A DNA stretch of 64,000 bases from Citrobacter koseri. GTDB lineage: Bacteria > Pseudomonadota > Gammaproteobacteria > Enterobacterales > Enterobacteriaceae. Each line of letters opens with the position of its first letter. Within the stretch, counting starts at the first letter, position 1. The DNA is taken from assembly GCA_900446925.1 (NCBI GenBank), contig UAVY01000010.1, forward strand, positions 1-64,000. Reading direction: 5' to 3'. A program made the position numbers and the translations under genes. Below the pieces are notes generated by a model. The model was not told where the DNA came from. It ran no database searches and saw nothing but the letters and a program-made list of their open reading frames with translations. Below, one piece after another: positions 46,458 through 58,021 of the stretch.

Positions 46458-49064
46458 TCATTGTTGAGCCATCACCTGATCCGGCTGCCGCTCCGGGCGA
46501 CGCGGAATAAACGACACAATCCAGGAAACCAGCGTCGTCAGAGAACGGAAAATTACTTTGACGGAAGACGGAGCAAATTCCGCAAGATGGCGGTAGCCAC
46601 GGAAGCCCAGCTTCAGAATATCCAGCAGGCTTTCCAGCGGTTTGTCTTCTGGGAAGCTGTCCTGCCAGAGCGCCCACGTATCCGCGCGGGCAAATGTGCA
46701 CTGCACAAAGTCGATATGTTGTTTCGTGGTCATCGGCAGCAATTGCAGCCCGACCTCATTGCCCAGCACGCGCACGACCTGAGTAGGAAAGACGTACTCT
46801 TGCTGGCCACGTTTAAGCAATAAATTAACCTTTTGCCCTTCCAGCACCTGCGCCTGCCCGTTGATCCGAATCCCCAGGCCGCCGTCGGAGAAGTCATGCA
46901 CGGTGCATGAGAACAGGTGGCCATCTTCACGGGCAATGGCCGCCGGCATGGAGATTTCAACGCGGTGCGCCCGGCGTACCTGCTTACTTTCCACAGAGAC
47001 CGCCACCGCGCCGCCCAGAATGATCAGGTTATAGAAAACCCACACCAGACTGACGATCACCGTGAGTATTTCGTTGGCGGGGCCGTAGTAGTAACGCCAG
47101 ATGCCCACCACGACCCCCAGCAGGTTGAGCAGCACCAGGAAGATATAGGGCCGGGAAATCACCCAGTCGACATACTCTTCCTCTACCAGCCCGCCTTTCG
47201 CGGTAACGTTGAATTTCCCTTTATGCGGGTTGATCAGCGCCACCATCGTCGGCGGCGCGATATACCAGGCCAGCACCGTTTCGTAGATTTCACTCCAGAA
47301 GGAGTGGCGGTATTTCCCCTGAATCTTCGAGTTGGTGAGGCTGGCGTGAATCATGTGCGGCAACACAAACAGCGCAATCATCAGCGCGGGCGCATAGATG
47401 ATATAGGCGTGCAGCAGCAGGAAAGCCAGCGGCGCCGTCAGGAAGATGAGCCGTGGAATGCCCGATAAAAAGTGGAACATGGCGTTGACGTAACACAGAC
47501 GCTGCGCCAGCTTTAAGCCTTTGCCGAACAGCGGGTTATCCAGACGGAAGATTTGCACCATGCCGCGCGCCCAGCGAATACGCTGCCCGATGTGCGCGGA
47601 CAGGCTTTCCGTCGCCAGGCCTGCCGCCTGTGGAATGCGCATATAGGCCGAGGTGTAGCCACGACGGTGCAAGCGCAGCGAGGTATGCGCATCTTCGGTC
47701 ACGGTCTCAACGGCAATGCCGCCAATCTCATCCAGCGGTTTACGGCGAATCACCGCGCACGATCCGCAGAAGAACGTCGCATCCCACATGTCGTTGCCAT
47801 CCTGCACCAGCCCATAAAACAGCGTGCCTTCGTTCGGCGTTTTACGGAAACGACCGAGGTTGCGTTCAAACGGGTCCGGCGAGAAAAAGTGGTGCGGCGT
47901 CTGCATCATGGCGAGCTTTTTCTCTTTCAGGAACCAGCCCATCGTCATTTGCAGGAACGAGCGTGTCGGGACATGGTCGCAGTCAAAAATCGAGACAAAC
48001 TCGCCTTTCGCGTATTTCAGCGCGTTATTGATGTTGCCGGCCTTGGCGTGTTCATGCGTGGTACGGGCGATGTACTGTACGCCGACGGTCTGGGCAAACT
48101 GGCGGAACTCTTCGCGCCCACCGTCGTCAAGAATCCAGATGCTCAGCTTGTCTTTCGGCCAGTCGATGCCCAACGAGGCGTAAACGGTGTTTTTCACCAC
48201 GCTGAGGTCTTCGTTGTAAGTCGGAATAAAAATGTCCACCGTCGGCCACTGCGCCATCTCTTTCGGTAGCGGCACGGGCTGGCGGTTAAGCGGCCAGACG
48301 ACCTGGAAATACCCCAGCACCAGGACAATCCAGGCGTAGGTTTCCGCAAACAGCAAAATCAGCCCGCAAACCAGGCTCAGCGGGTCATCCCAGTTTAGCG
48401 TCGAGGTATAGCGCCACCAGATATAACGGCATGACACCGTCAGCGACAGCACGATCAGCATCAGGGCGGAGAAACGCCCCGGTATCCGCCGCACCAGTAG
48501 CGCGACGCCCCACAGCAGTATCAGGAAGATAAACTGCGACAGCGGGTTAAACGGCTGGGTAATACAGATGATCGCCAGAATCAGGGAAAAGGTGACGATA
48601 ACGCCGAGGATAAAGCGGCGCACCCCGTTGCTAAGATGGCCCAGCTCTTTTTCGCTTTCCAGGTGCGTGGTCTTTTTACTGACGCGGTCGGGCAGCGTGT
48701 CCATCCACTGATGATAGCGACCGCGCACGCCCAGCAGGCGGGAGAGCGACCGCCAGCGCGGTTCGACCTTCTTCTCTTTACGCGGCGAGAAGGCCATCAA
48801 CCAGAGCGTTTGAATGGCATAGCGGGCCGGGTCCAGCGGACGCGGTCGGTTGGCGTTAATATGCGGATAGAGCGCTTTATGCTGCGCGCGAATGCGCTGC
48901 CAGCGCGGATGCTCAAGCGGAATAAAAGTCCACGCCAGAATCACCCACAGGCAGCCCAGCATCGCACTGAACGGCGACGCACCATGACGGCGATACCCTT
49001 GATAGCGCTCGCTCAGGCGTGCGCCGACCGGCGGAATGAGAAGCCACCGGGTCAGGATGTTCAT
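46458..49064 (-). CDS. bcsA: BcsA, cellulose synthase catalytic subunit
   Basis: 868 residues. Inner-membrane GT2 processive glucosyltransferase that polymerises UDP-glucose and threads the glucan through its own channel. Motifs are DDGGREEF, the metal-binding FDCDHVPTR, the TEDAHTSLRLHRRGY finger-helix region and QRIRWARG (QxxRW). The C-terminal PilZ domain has RRAHR and DFSDGGLGI for c-di-GMP binding, which relieves autoinhibition. About eight membrane helices. Intact frame. The start ATG 49064 overlaps the bcsQ stop as ATGA. Confidence 0.98.
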   Translation of the reverse strand: MNILTRWLLIPPVGARLSERYQGYRRHGASPFSAMLGCLWVILAWTFIPLEHPRWQRIRAQHKALYPHINANRPRPLDPARYAIQTLWLMAFSPRKEKKVEPRWRSLSRLLGVRGRYHQWMDTLPDRVSKKTTHLESEKELGHLSNGVRRFILGVIVTFSLILAIICITQPFNPLSQFIFLILLWGVALLVRRIPGRFSALMLIVLSLTVSCRYIWWRYTSTLNWDDPLSLVCGLILLFAETYAWIVLVLGYFQVVWPLNRQPVPLPKEMAQWPTVDIFIPTYNEDLSVVKNTVYASLGIDWPKDKLSIWILDDGGREEFRQFAQTVGVQYIARTTHEHAKAGNINNALKYAKGEFVSIFDCDHVPTRSFLQMTMGWFLKEKKLAMMQTPHHFFSPDPFERNLGRFRKTPNEGTLFYGLVQDGNDMWDATFFCGSCAVIRRKPLDEIGGIAVETVTEDAHTSLRLHRRGYTSAYMRIPQAAGLATESLSAHIGQRIRWARGMVQIFRLDNPLFGKGLKLAQRLCYVNAMFHFLSGIPRLIFLTAPLAFLLLHAYIIYAPALMIALFVLPHMIHASLTNSKIQGKYRHSFWSEIYETVLAWYIAPPTMVALINPHKGKFNVTAKGGLVEEEYVDWVISRPYIFLVLLNLLGVVVGIWRYYYGPANEILTVIVSLVWVFYNLIILGGAVAVSVESKQVRRAHRVEISMPAAIAREDGHLFSCTVHDFSDGGLGIRINGQAQVLEGQKVNLLLKRGQQEYVFPTQVVRVLGNEVGLQLLPMTTKQHIDFVQCTFARADTWALWQDSFPEDKPLESLLDILKLGFRGYRHLAEFAPSSVKVIFRSLTTLVSWIVSFIPRRPERQPDQVMAQQ

Positions 49065-49813
49065 GATGCGCTCCCGGCAGGGGCGCGATTACCCGCATAG
49101 TGCAGCAAACACCAGTTCGCCAGCGTCAGCACCTCTTCTGCCGCCAGCGAATCGCCACGGTACTCGCCCAGCGGCTGTTTCGAAGCCATACACTCCGCCA
49201 TCGCTTCATCGCGATGGATCACCATCGGCAGCAAACGACGCTGGCTTTGCAGCCAGACCTGGTACAGATCGTCCTGCAACTGGCTGGCAATGCGTAAATC
49301 GTTAATCAGAATATGCGCGCCCGTGGGCAGCGCCTGTTGATGCAGCCGGATATGGCAATTGGTGTCCGCTTTTACCACCGCCAGCGTATGATCGCAGAGA
49401 CTGACCAACTGTTGCGTCAGCGGTGAGACGCCGTGGGGAAGATCCAGCAAAATCCACGAATAGCGTCGGCTCTCTTTCAGTTCGCGCAGGCCAGCGCAAA
49501 TAGCTCCCAGCTTTTCCGCCCATTCCTGAGGATTCTCCCGCTCTTCCACCGTAAGCTGTCCGAACGGCAGCAGATCGAGCTGGGTGGTATAACGCAGTCC
49601 GGCATCGCGCCAGTCTTTACCGTCCAGTAGCGCCCTGGCCCAGCCGTCGCGATGGACAAAATCGACATTGAATGACATACGCAGCAGGTTATCGGGGCTG
49701 GCATCAACGACCAGCACATTTTCCCCGAGTATTTGCAGCGCCCAGGCGAGCGCCGAAGTGATTGATGTGGTGCCTACACCGCCGCGCACGCCCTGCAATC
49801 CCAGAATGGACAT
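49061..49813 (-). CDS. bcsQ: BcsQ, MinD/ParA-like ATPase of the cellulose complex
   Basis: 250 residues. A SIMIBI-class ATPase needed for cellulose production and for polar placement of the complex in E. coli. The deviant Walker A motif is GVRGGVGTTSITSALAW at residues 8-24, and the Walker B-like region is WILLDLPHG. The frame is intact from ATG 49813 (MSILGLQGVRGG), unlike E. coli K-12, where a premature stop silences bcsQ and cellulose. This predicts a cellulose-competent strain. Confidence 0.96.
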   Translation of the reverse strand: MSILGLQGVRGGVGTTSITSALAWALQILGENVLVVDASPDNLLRMSFNVDFVHRDGWARALLDGKDWRDAGLRYTTQLDLLPFGQLTVEERENPQEWAEKLGAICAGLRELKESRRYSWILLDLPHGVSPLTQQLVSLCDHTLAVVKADTNCHIRLHQQALPTGAHILINDLRIASQLQDDLYQVWLQSQRRLLPMVIHRDEAMAECMASKQPLGEYRGDSLAAEEVLTLANWCLLHYAGNRAPAGSAS

Positions 49814-49824
49814 CCCTGACTCCC

Positions 49825-50019
49825 TTATGATGGTTGTTGCGCAAATTCAGCCAATAAAGGCCAACGTTTAATCGCCGCAGCCAGCTGTTCGCGTTGGGAA
49901 ATATCGGTATAGTCTATTTCGGGCAAGGAGAAAGCCTGACTTAACGCCAGAAAATCATTTTGAAAGGTATAGCCCAATGCTGAATCAAACTGAGAGTCAG
50001 GTTCGTTGTTGTTATACAT
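49825..50019 (-). CDS. bcsR: BcsR, small regulator of the BcsQ/BcsA complex
   Basis: 64 residues (62 in E. coli). Ends PLLAEFAQQPS and begins MYNNNEPDSQFDSALGYTFQ. It binds BcsQ and stabilises the inner-membrane synthase assembly in E. coli. It is the first gene of bcsRQABZC, 11 bases before bcsQ, and divergent from bcsEFG. Intact frame. Confidence 0.94.
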   Translation of the reverse strand: MYNNNEPDSQFDSALGYTFQNDFLALSQAFSLPEIDYTDISQREQLAAAIKRWPLLAEFAQQPS

Positions 50020-50310
50020 TCTGTATTGTGTCCCTTTTGAATATACTCACCATGCTTCAGACAATTTTTCTGGCAGCATCCCCCCCTCTTCACTGTTAAT
50101 CTTCAATGCAGGGGATCGTTCATTTCTCGCCTTTCCGTTACGCAAACTGTAAGAGTAAAGAAAACACCATGACCGAGGTCGCAAGGCTTCCTGCCCGCCG
50201 AATTGATTCATATGCTAAATCTGATGTGTTTTAATTTCAATGTTAGGTTTATTTCTGAGCTTTCGCTAGTAAACTGATAAACAGATAAAAATAGCGACAA
50301 GAGGGACGCT
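50020..50310. other. Divergent promoter region of bcsRQABZC and bcsEFG
   Basis: 291 AT-rich bases with no gene. It should hold both promoters. TAAACTGATAAACAGATAAA near 50271-50290 precedes bcsE; GAGGGA stands before its GTG start. No consensus activator site that I can name. Confidence 0.5.
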
Positions 50311-51871
50311 GTGGACCCCGTATTTTCTATCGGCATCTCATCATTATGGGATGAACTACGCCACATGCCTGCCGGCGGTGTCTGGTGGGTTGACGCTGAT
50401 CGCAATGAAGATGCCATCAGCCTGGTGAATCAAACGATTGCCTCGCAGGCAGGGAACGCGAAAGTCGCGGTCATTTGTATGGGCTGCGATCCGGGTGAAT
50501 TAATCAAATTAGATGAATCTCACGGCCCGGAAAAAATCCAGTTATTTTCAATGCCGGATTCTGAAAAGGGGTTATACTTCTTGCCCCGCGATTTGCTTTG
50601 TTCTGTTGATCCTACACATTACTTTTTCATTCTTCTTTGCGCGAATAACGCCTGGCAAAATATATCAGGGGAACGCCTTCATCAATGGCTGGAAAAAATG
50701 AATAAATGGACCCGGTTCCATCACTGTTCGCTTCTGGTTATTAACCCTGGAAATAATAATGACAAACAGTTCTCCCTGTTGATGGGGGAGTATCGTTCGC
50801 TTTTCGGCCTTGCCAGCTTACGTTTTCAGGGCGACCAGCATCTGTTCGACATCGCGTTCTGGTGCAGCGAAAAAGGGGTCAGCGCCCGGCAACAACTGAC
50901 GCTGCGCCATAAAGATGCGCACTGGGAGCTGGCCCACAAGGAAGAGGCGAACATCCAGCCGCGCAGCGACGAAAAACGCATCCTCAGCAATATCGCCGTC
51001 CTTGAAGGCGCTCCGCCGCTGTCGGAACACCTGGGCGCTTTTTGATAATAACGAAACCTTGTTCAACGAGGCGCGAACGGCGCAGGCGGCGACGATCATC
51101 TTCTCCCTGACGCAAAATAGCCAAATCGAACCCATGGCGCGGAATATCCATACGCTGCGCCGCCAGCGCGGGAGCGCGCTGAAAATTATCGTCCGCGAAA
51201 ATCTCGCCAGTTTGCGGGCAACCGACGAGCGACTGCTGTTAGGCTGCGGCGCGAATATGGTTATTCCGTGGAATGCGCCGCTCTCCCGCTGCCTGACGCT
51301 GATTGAAAGCGTGCAGGGACAGCAATTCAGCCGCTACGTCCCGGAAGAGATCGCCACACTCCTGTCGATGACGCAGCCCATGAAGCTGCGCGGTTTCCAG
51401 ACATGGGACGTCTTCTGCGAAGCCGTACATAACATGATGAGCAACACGCTGCTGCCCGCTGACGGAAAAGGCGTGATGGTCGCATTGCGCCCGGTGCCGG
51501 GTATCCGCATCGAGCAGGCGCTGACGCTCTGCCGCCCAAACCGTACCGGCGATATCATGACTATCGGCGGCAACCGGCTGGTGCTGTTTTTATCATTCTG
51601 TCGGGTCAACGATCTGGACACGGCGCTGAACCATATCTTCCCGCTGCCGACCGGCGATATCTTTTCCAACCGCATGGTCTGGTTCGAAGATAACCAAATC
51701 AGCGCTGAACTCGTGCAAATGCGCCTGCTGTCGCCTGAACTGTGGGGCACACCGCTGCCGCTGACTCAGGGGCCGAACCCTGTGCTCAATGCCGAGCATG
51801 ACGGGCGGGTCTGGCGACGTATTCCCGAACCCTTACGACTGCTGGATGACAGCGTGGAGCGCCCACAATGA
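50311..51871 (+). CDS. bcsE: BcsE, c-di-GMP-binding cellulose regulator (one indel)
   Basis: About 519 residues. A cytosolic regulator that recruits c-di-GMP to the synthase and binds BcsR/BcsQ. The C-terminal GIL (GGDEF-like) domain carries RTGD in [16 protein letters not shown], the I-site-type RxGD used for c-di-GMP. The start is GTG 50311 after GAGGGACGCT ([16 protein letters not shown]). One extra C at 51030-51031 makes CACCTGGG from CACTGGG; the corrected reading is [15 protein letters not shown]. The stop overlaps bcsF as ATGA. Confidence 0.94.
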
Positions 51872-52059
51872 TGAACGTCAACGATATCATCCAGATCATC
51901 GTCTTTTGCGCGCTGATCTTTTTTCCTCTGGGCTATCTGGCGCGCCATTCGCTTCGCCGCATCCGTAACACAGCCCGACTGTTATTCGCCAGACCCCGTT
52001 ATGTAAAACCCGCCGGAACCTTGCGCCGTGCAACAAACGTCAAGGCAGACAAAAAATGA
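51868..52059 (+). CDS. bcsF: BcsF, small membrane protein of the pEtN-cellulose system
   Basis: 63 residues: [20 protein letters not shown] with one membrane helix, then a basic tail ([20 protein letters not shown]). It recruits BcsE to the membrane and pairs with BcsG in E. coli. It overlaps both neighbours by four bases. Intact. Confidence 0.93.
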   Translation: MMNVNDIIQIIVFCALIFFPLGYLARHSLRRIRNTARLLFARPRYVKPAGTLRRATNVKADKK

Positions 52060-53735
52060 CTCAGCATACTCAAACCTCATCCATGCCTTCACCACTCTGG
52101 CAATACTGGCGCGGCCTTGCGGGCTGGAATTTCTACTTTCTGGTAAAGTTTGGCCTGCTCTGGGCGGGATATCTCAACTTCCATCCGTTGCAGAACCTGG
52201 TCTTCATGGCCTTTTTGTTAATGCCAGTCCCCAAACTCAGCCTGCACCGTCTGCGCCATTGGGTCGCTATCCCAATCGGCTTTGCGCTTTTCTGGCATGA
52301 CACCTGGCTGCCTGGCCCACAAAGCATTATCAGTCAGGGCTCGCAGGTCGCGGGTTTTAGCGCGGACTATATGCTCGATCTGGTGACTCGCTTTATCAAC
52401 TGGCAGATGATCGGCGCCGTGTTTGTGCTGCTCGTCGCCTGGCTGTTTTTATCGCAGTGGATTCGGGTCACTCTTTTTGTTGTCGCCATTATGATCTGGC
52501 TGAACGTGCTGACGCTGACAGGGCCAGTCTTTACGCTGTGGCCTGGCGGCCAGCCGACCGACACGGTGACGACCACCGGCGGCTCTGCGGCGGCGACGGT
52601 CGCAACGGCAGGAGACACCCCGGTGGTCGGCGATATCCCGGCGCAGACCGCGCCTCCGACCTCAGCCAATCTGAACGCGTGGTTGAACACCTTCTATAAC
52701 GCGGAAGAAAAACGAAAAACGCCGTTCCCGACGGCGCTGCCGGCCGATGCGCAGCCGTTTGAACTGCTGGTGATCAACATCTGTTCCCTCTCGTGGTCTG
52801 ATGTTGAAGCCGCAGGCCTGATGTCACATCCGTTATGGTCGCATTTCGATATTCTGTTTAAGCACTTTAACTCCGCCACCTCCTACAGCGGCCCGGCGGC
52901 GATCCGCCTGCTGCGCGCCAGCTGCGGCCAGTCGTCGCACACGAATCTGTATCAACCGGCAGGCAACGACTGCTACCTGTTTGATAACCTGTCGAAGCTG
53001 GGCTTCACGCAGCATTTGATGATGGGTCATAACGGCGAATTTGGCGGCTTCCTGAAAGAAGTACGTGAGAATGGCGGTATGCAGACGGAGCTGATGGATC
53101 AAAAAGGGCTGCCCGTCACGCTGCTGGGCTTTGACGGTTCTCCGGTTTATGACGACACCGCCGTGCTCAACCGCTGGCTGGAAACCACCGAGAAAGATCA
53201 GAACTCGCGTAGCGCAACGTTCTATAACACTCTGCCGCTGCACGACGGAAACCACTTCCCTGGCGTCAGTAAAACGGCGGATTACAAAATTCGCGCGCAA
53301 AAGCTGTTCGATGAGCTGGACGCCTTCTTTACCGAACTGGAGAAATCGGGCCGTAAAGTGATGGTGGTGATGGTCCCGGAACACGGCGGCGCGCTCAAAG
53401 GCGACAGAATGCAGGTTTCCGGGCTACGCGACATCCCCAGCCCGTCGATCACCAACGTACCGGCAGCGGTGAAATTCTTCGGTATGAAAACGCCTCATCA
53501 GGGCGCATCGATTGAGATTGACCAGCCGAGCAGCTACCTGGCGATTTCCGAACTGGTGGTGCGCGCCCTTGACGGCAAACTGTTTGTCGAAGACAACGTC
53601 AACTGGGATCAGCTCACCCGTGGGTTGCCGCAGACCGCGCCGGTCGCTGAAAACGCCAACGCGGTGGTTATCCAGTATCAGGGTAAACCGTATGTGCGTC
53701 TGAACGGCGGCGACTGGGTGCCTTATCCGCAGTAA
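52056..53735 (+). CDS. bcsG: BcsG, cellulose phosphoethanolamine transferase
   Basis: 559 residues, the same as E. coli. An N-terminal set of membrane helices (about 1-160) and a C-terminal periplasmic alkaline-phosphatase-superfamily domain. The nucleophilic Ser lies in [34 protein letters not shown] carries metal ligands. It transfers pEtN from phosphatidylethanolamine to cellulose. Intact, last gene of bcsEFG, followed by REPs. Confidence 0.97.
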   Translation: MTQHTQTSSMPSPLWQYWRGLAGWNFYFLVKFGLLWAGYLNFHPLQNLVFMAFLLMPVPKLSLHRLRHWVAIPIGFALFWHDTWLPGPQSIISQGSQVAGFSADYMLDLVTRFINWQMIGAVFVLLVAWLFLSQWIRVTLFVVAIMIWLNVLTLTGPVFTLWPGGQPTDTVTTTGGSAAATVATAGDTPVVGDIPAQTAPPTSANLNAWLNTFYNAEEKRKTPFPTALPADAQPFELLVINICSLSWSDVEAAGLMSHPLWSHFDILFKHFNSATSYSGPAAIRLLRASCGQSSHTNLYQPAGNDCYLFDNLSKLGFTQHLMMGHNGEFGGFLKEVRENGGMQTELMDQKGLPVTLLGFDGSPVYDDTAVLNRWLETTEKDQNSRSATFYNTLPLHDGNHFPGVSKTADYKIRAQKLFDELDAFFTELEKSGRKVMVVMVPEHGGALKGDRMQVSGLRDIPSPSITNVPAAVKFFGMKTPHQGASIEIDQPSSYLAISELVVRALDGKLFVEDNVNWDQLTRGLPQTAPVAENANAVVIQYQGKPYVRLNGGDWVPYPQ

Positions 53736-53739
53736 ACGA

Positions 53740-53848
53740 AAAAGGCCTGATGGCGCTACGCTTATCAGGCCTACAGGTCAGGCACAATCTCCTGAAATTA
53801 TGCCGATTTGTAGGCCGGATAAGACGCTTTCGTCGCCATCCGGCAAAA
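53740..53848. repeat. REP pair between bcsG and the megL promoter
   Basis: AGGCCTGATGGCGCTACGCT with TATCAGGCCTAC, then TTGTAGGCCGGATAAGACGC with CGTCGCCATCCGGCA. Confidence 0.88.
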
Positions 53849-53882
53849 CTCGCGCAAGCGCCGCAACACGCTGGAAAGATTC

Positions 53883-53896
53883 TTGCCAGCTGGCAA
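53883..53896. promoter_or_regulatory. Candidate enhancer (UAS) for the sigma-54 activator
   Basis: TTGCCAGCTGGCAA is a perfect 14-base palindrome. Its centre lies about 95 bases before the predicted sigma-54 start of transcription, the usual distance for an enhancer-binding protein site. Likely binder: the TyrR-like activator at 56665-57867. Not tested. Confidence 0.6.
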
Positions 53897-53929
53897 CTTT
53901 TCTGACGACCCGTAAAAAACGAAACCCAC

Positions 53930-55215
<1,286 letters not shown>

Positions 55216-55330
55216 CCATTACGGTCGGAGCTGGCCTGCGTCGGCTCCGGCTGTTGAGAATCAAGGCACAACGGCCTGGCTATACGCATCATCCTTCCCG
55301 GGGTGACGCGTATTTTGGGCAGGGGGCTCT

Positions 55331-56631
55331 ATGCAGGACAACACATTACAATTAAGCAACAGTAAAGCGACCACCGCAGCGTTCTCAAAAAAACTACCGT
55401 TTACGAAATACGATTTTGGCTGGGTGCTGTTATGTATCGGCCATGGCCATTGGCGCCGGAACGGTGCTAATGCCGGTACAGATTGGGGCTAAAAGGAATT
55501 TGGGTCTTTATCACCGCGTTTATTATCGCCTACCCCGCAACCTATATCGTGCAGGATATTTACTTAAAGACGTTATCAGAAAGTGAAACCTGTAATGACT
55601 ACACCGATATTATCAGTCATTACCTGGGGAAAAACTGGGGCGTCTTCCTCGGCGTGATCTACTTTTTGATGATTATCCACGGCATTTTATCTACTCTTTA
55701 TCCGTGGTTTTCGACAGCGCGTCGTACATTAAGACCTTCGGTCTGACCGATGCCGATCTCTCGCAGTCCATCCTCTATAAAGTGGCGATCTTCGCCGTAC
55801 TGGTCGCTATCGCCTCCGGTGGAGAAAAGCTGCTGTTTAAAATCTCCGGCCCTATGGTGGTGGTAAAAGTAGGCATCATCCTGATCTTCGGTTTCGCAAT
55901 GATTCCGCACTGGAACTTCAGCAATATTACGGCCTTCCCGCAGGCGTCGGTCTTCTTCCGCGATGTGCTGCTCACCGTGCCCTTCTGTTTTTTCTCGGCG
56001 GGTGTTTATTCAGGTGCTGAACCCAATGAACATTGCCTACCGCAAACGAGAAGCCGACAGGGTGCTGGCGACGCGCATGGCCATCCGTACCCACCGCATC
56101 AGCTATATCACGCTGATTGCCGTGATCCTGTTCTTCTCGTTTTCGTTTACCTTCTCCATCAGCCACGAAGAAGCCGTTTCCGCCTTTGAGCAGAATATCT
56201 CCGCGCTGGCATTGGCTGCGCAGGTCATTCCCGGACAGATCATTCATTTCACCTCAACGGTACTGAATATCTTTGCGGTTCTCACCGCCTTCTTCGGTAT
56301 TTACCTGGGTTTTCATGAAGCGATTAAGGGCATCATTCTCAACGTGCTGAGCCGGGTTATCGACGTGGAGAAGATCAATCCGCTGGCGCTGACGCTTGGC
56401 ATCTGTACCTTTATCGTTATCACGCTGGTCATTTGGGTATCGTTCCGCGTCTCGGTGCTGGTGTTCTTCCAGTTGGGCAGCCCGCTGTACGGCATTGTGT
56501 CGTGCATCATCCCTTTTTTCCTGATCTATAAAGTCACGCAACTGGAAAAACTGCGCGGCCTGAAAACCTGGCTGATTCTGCTGTATGGGATTTTGCTGTG
56601 CCTGTCGCCGCTCCTGAAGCTGATTGAATAA
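55331..56631 (+). CDS. yhjV: YhjV-like HAAAP-family amino-acid transporter (indels)
   Basis: About 430 residues and 11 membrane helices, hydroxy/aromatic amino acid permease (STP/HAAAP) family. Begins [20 protein letters not shown] after AGGGGG. Blocks [26 protein letters not shown] and [14 protein letters not shown] are conserved with E. coli YhjV, which lies at the same place before dppF. Single-base breaks near 55441, 55485, 55690 and 56001. It lies 115 bases after megL on the same strand with no terminator between, so it probably supplies the lyase substrate; uptake of methionine is an inference. Confidence 0.88.
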
Positions 56632-56641
56632 CGCGTTCCGT

Positions 56642-56664
56642 GCGCCGTCGATTCCTGGCGGCGC
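56642..56664. terminator. Hairpin between convergent yhjV and the activator gene
   Basis: GCGCCG at 56642-56647 and CGGCGC at 56659-56664. The U-tract is poor on both strands, so termination strength is uncertain. Confidence 0.45.
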
Positions 56665-57867
56665 TTAACTTACCCCCTCCAGTTGGTAGCTGCGTATTTT
56701 ATTCAGCACCGTCGTGTGCGAAACCCCCAACGCTTTCGCGATATGCCGGGAGGAGACATTCTCTTCCACCATCTGCTCAATCAGCTGCCGCTCAGCATGT
56801 TGCACCTGCTCTTTGAAGGGACGGTCGGGATGCCCCGGCAACGCTTGTGACACCGTTGAAAGCCCCAAATCATCGCAGGTGATGACATCACTTTCTGACA
56901 TCAGCATCAGACGGATAATGGTGTTCTCCAGTTCGCGAACGTTGCCCGGCCAGTGGTGGTGACGCAGTGACTCAAAGCAGGCTTTGTCCAGTATCAGCCG
57001 CCGTTGAAACTCTTTGGCATATTTCTGTACAAAATGGCGGATCAGTAAAGTGATATCCGAAGGGCGCTCGCGCAACGGCGGAATCGTGAGCGTCAGTACG
57101 TTAATGCGATACCAGAGATCGGCGCGCAGCAGGCGCTGTTCGACCATCTCTTCCAGATTCGCGTTGGTGGCGACAATAATACGCGCGTTAACCGGGATCA
57201 CCTGCGCCCCGCCGACGCGGCGGATGCCGCCGTCCTGAAGCACCCGCAGCAGCTTGGCCTGTAAATTCAGCGGCATTTCGCCAAATTCATCAAGAAACAG
57301 CGTTCCCTTATCCGCCATTTCAAACAACCCTTTTTTCCCTCTGCCGTCCGCACCGCTGAACGCCCCTTTTTCATAACCAAAAAGTTCGCTCTCCATCAAT
57401 GCCTCAGGCAGCGTTGAGCAGTTGACGGGGATAAACGGATAAAAGCGCCGCTGCCCGGAATTATGAATGGCGCGCGCCAGCAACTCTTTACCCGTGCCGG
57501 TCTCACCACGGATCAGGACGGTATATTTGCTGTCAGCGATTTTTAGCGCTTTTTCAATCAGCACCTGCATACTCTGGCTGCTACAGATAATGTCGGAGAA
57601 ATAGCGCGGTCGCGTCAGTTCGGGCGTGGTCAGTTCAGAAAGATTCTCTGAGAGGTAAGCGACATTAATAATGTCGGCATGTTGATTGAGGCAGGTCTGG
57701 ACGCTGGAAATATCCTGCAAATGGCGGCACCAGGATTTAATCAGAATCCGACCCGGCGTGACCTTCATGGAGATAATATTAATATCGCGGCAGGAAAACT
57801 CCTTGAGGACATCCTCAACCATAGACAGACGATCGATTGTTTTAATATCCCAGCGTATCGTGACCAC
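56665..57867 (-). CDS. TyrR-like sigma-54-type transcriptional activator
   Basis: 400 residues. N-terminal ACT-like domain (about 1-75: [20 protein letters not shown]), then an AAA+ sigma-54 interaction domain. Walker A is GETGTGKE, the L1 loop [14 protein letters not shown], and Walker [11 protein letters not shown]. The C-terminus is a Fis-type HTH ([20 protein letters not shown]). TyrR has the same ACT/AAA/HTH plan but lacks the GAFTGA loop; here GAFSGA is present, so contact with sigma-54 is plausible. The start is GTG 57867 after GGAG. Convergent with megL-yhjV, whose sigma-54 promoter it probably drives, perhaps with methionine as ACT ligand. Confidence 0.85.
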   Translation of the reverse strand: MVTIRWDIKTIDRLSMVEDVLKEFSCRDINIISMKVTPGRILIKSWCRHLQDISSVQTCLNQHADIINVAYLSENLSELTTPELTRPRYFSDIICSSQSMQVLIEKALKIADSKYTVLIRGETGTGKELLARAIHNSGQRRFYPFIPVNCSTLPEALMESELFGYEKGAFSGADGRGKKGLFEMADKGTLFLDEFGEMPLNLQAKLLRVLQDGGIRRVGGAQVIPVNARIIVATNANLEEMVEQRLLRADLWYRINVLTLTIPPLRERPSDITLLIRHFVQKYAKEFQRRLILDKACFESLRHHHWPGNVRELENTIIRLMLMSESDVITCDDLGLSTVSQALPGHPDRPFKEQVQHAERQLIEQMVEENVSSRHIAKALGVSHTTVLNKIRSYQLEGVS

Positions 57868-57880
57868 GTTGGCTCCAGAT

Positions 57881-57901
57881 ATTTCTGTGGCAATCAGAAA
57901 T
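57881..57901. promoter_or_regulatory. Inverted repeat before the activator gene
   Basis: ATTTCTG-TGGCAAT-CAGAAAT, 7-base arms, 14 bases upstream of the GTG start. The centre TGGCAA is shared with the half-site of the megL palindrome. Could be an autoregulatory operator or an mRNA hairpin over the ribosome site. Confidence 0.4.
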
Positions 57902-57973
57902 CTGCTTACATTCTAGTCGCTATGGGATAATGTTCTGCCGATGGACTCACATTGTGGAGCCAAAAAAGGAATA

Positions 57974-58002
57974 TAAAAAAACCGGAGCACAAGGCTCCGG
58001 TT
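57974..58002 (-). terminator. Intrinsic terminator of the dpp operon
   Basis: On the minus strand AACCGGAGC-CTTGT-GCTCCGGTT followed by a T run, 20 bases after the dppF stop. Confidence 0.9.
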
Positions 58003-58021
58003 ATGAGGCAATAACCAACAG

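Noticed and set aside
55216..55330. A second promoter or terminator between megL and yhjV
   Set aside because: GGAGC/GCTCC can form a small hairpin but no T-tract follows, and no -24/-12 or convincing -35/-10 pair was found; read-through from megL is simpler.
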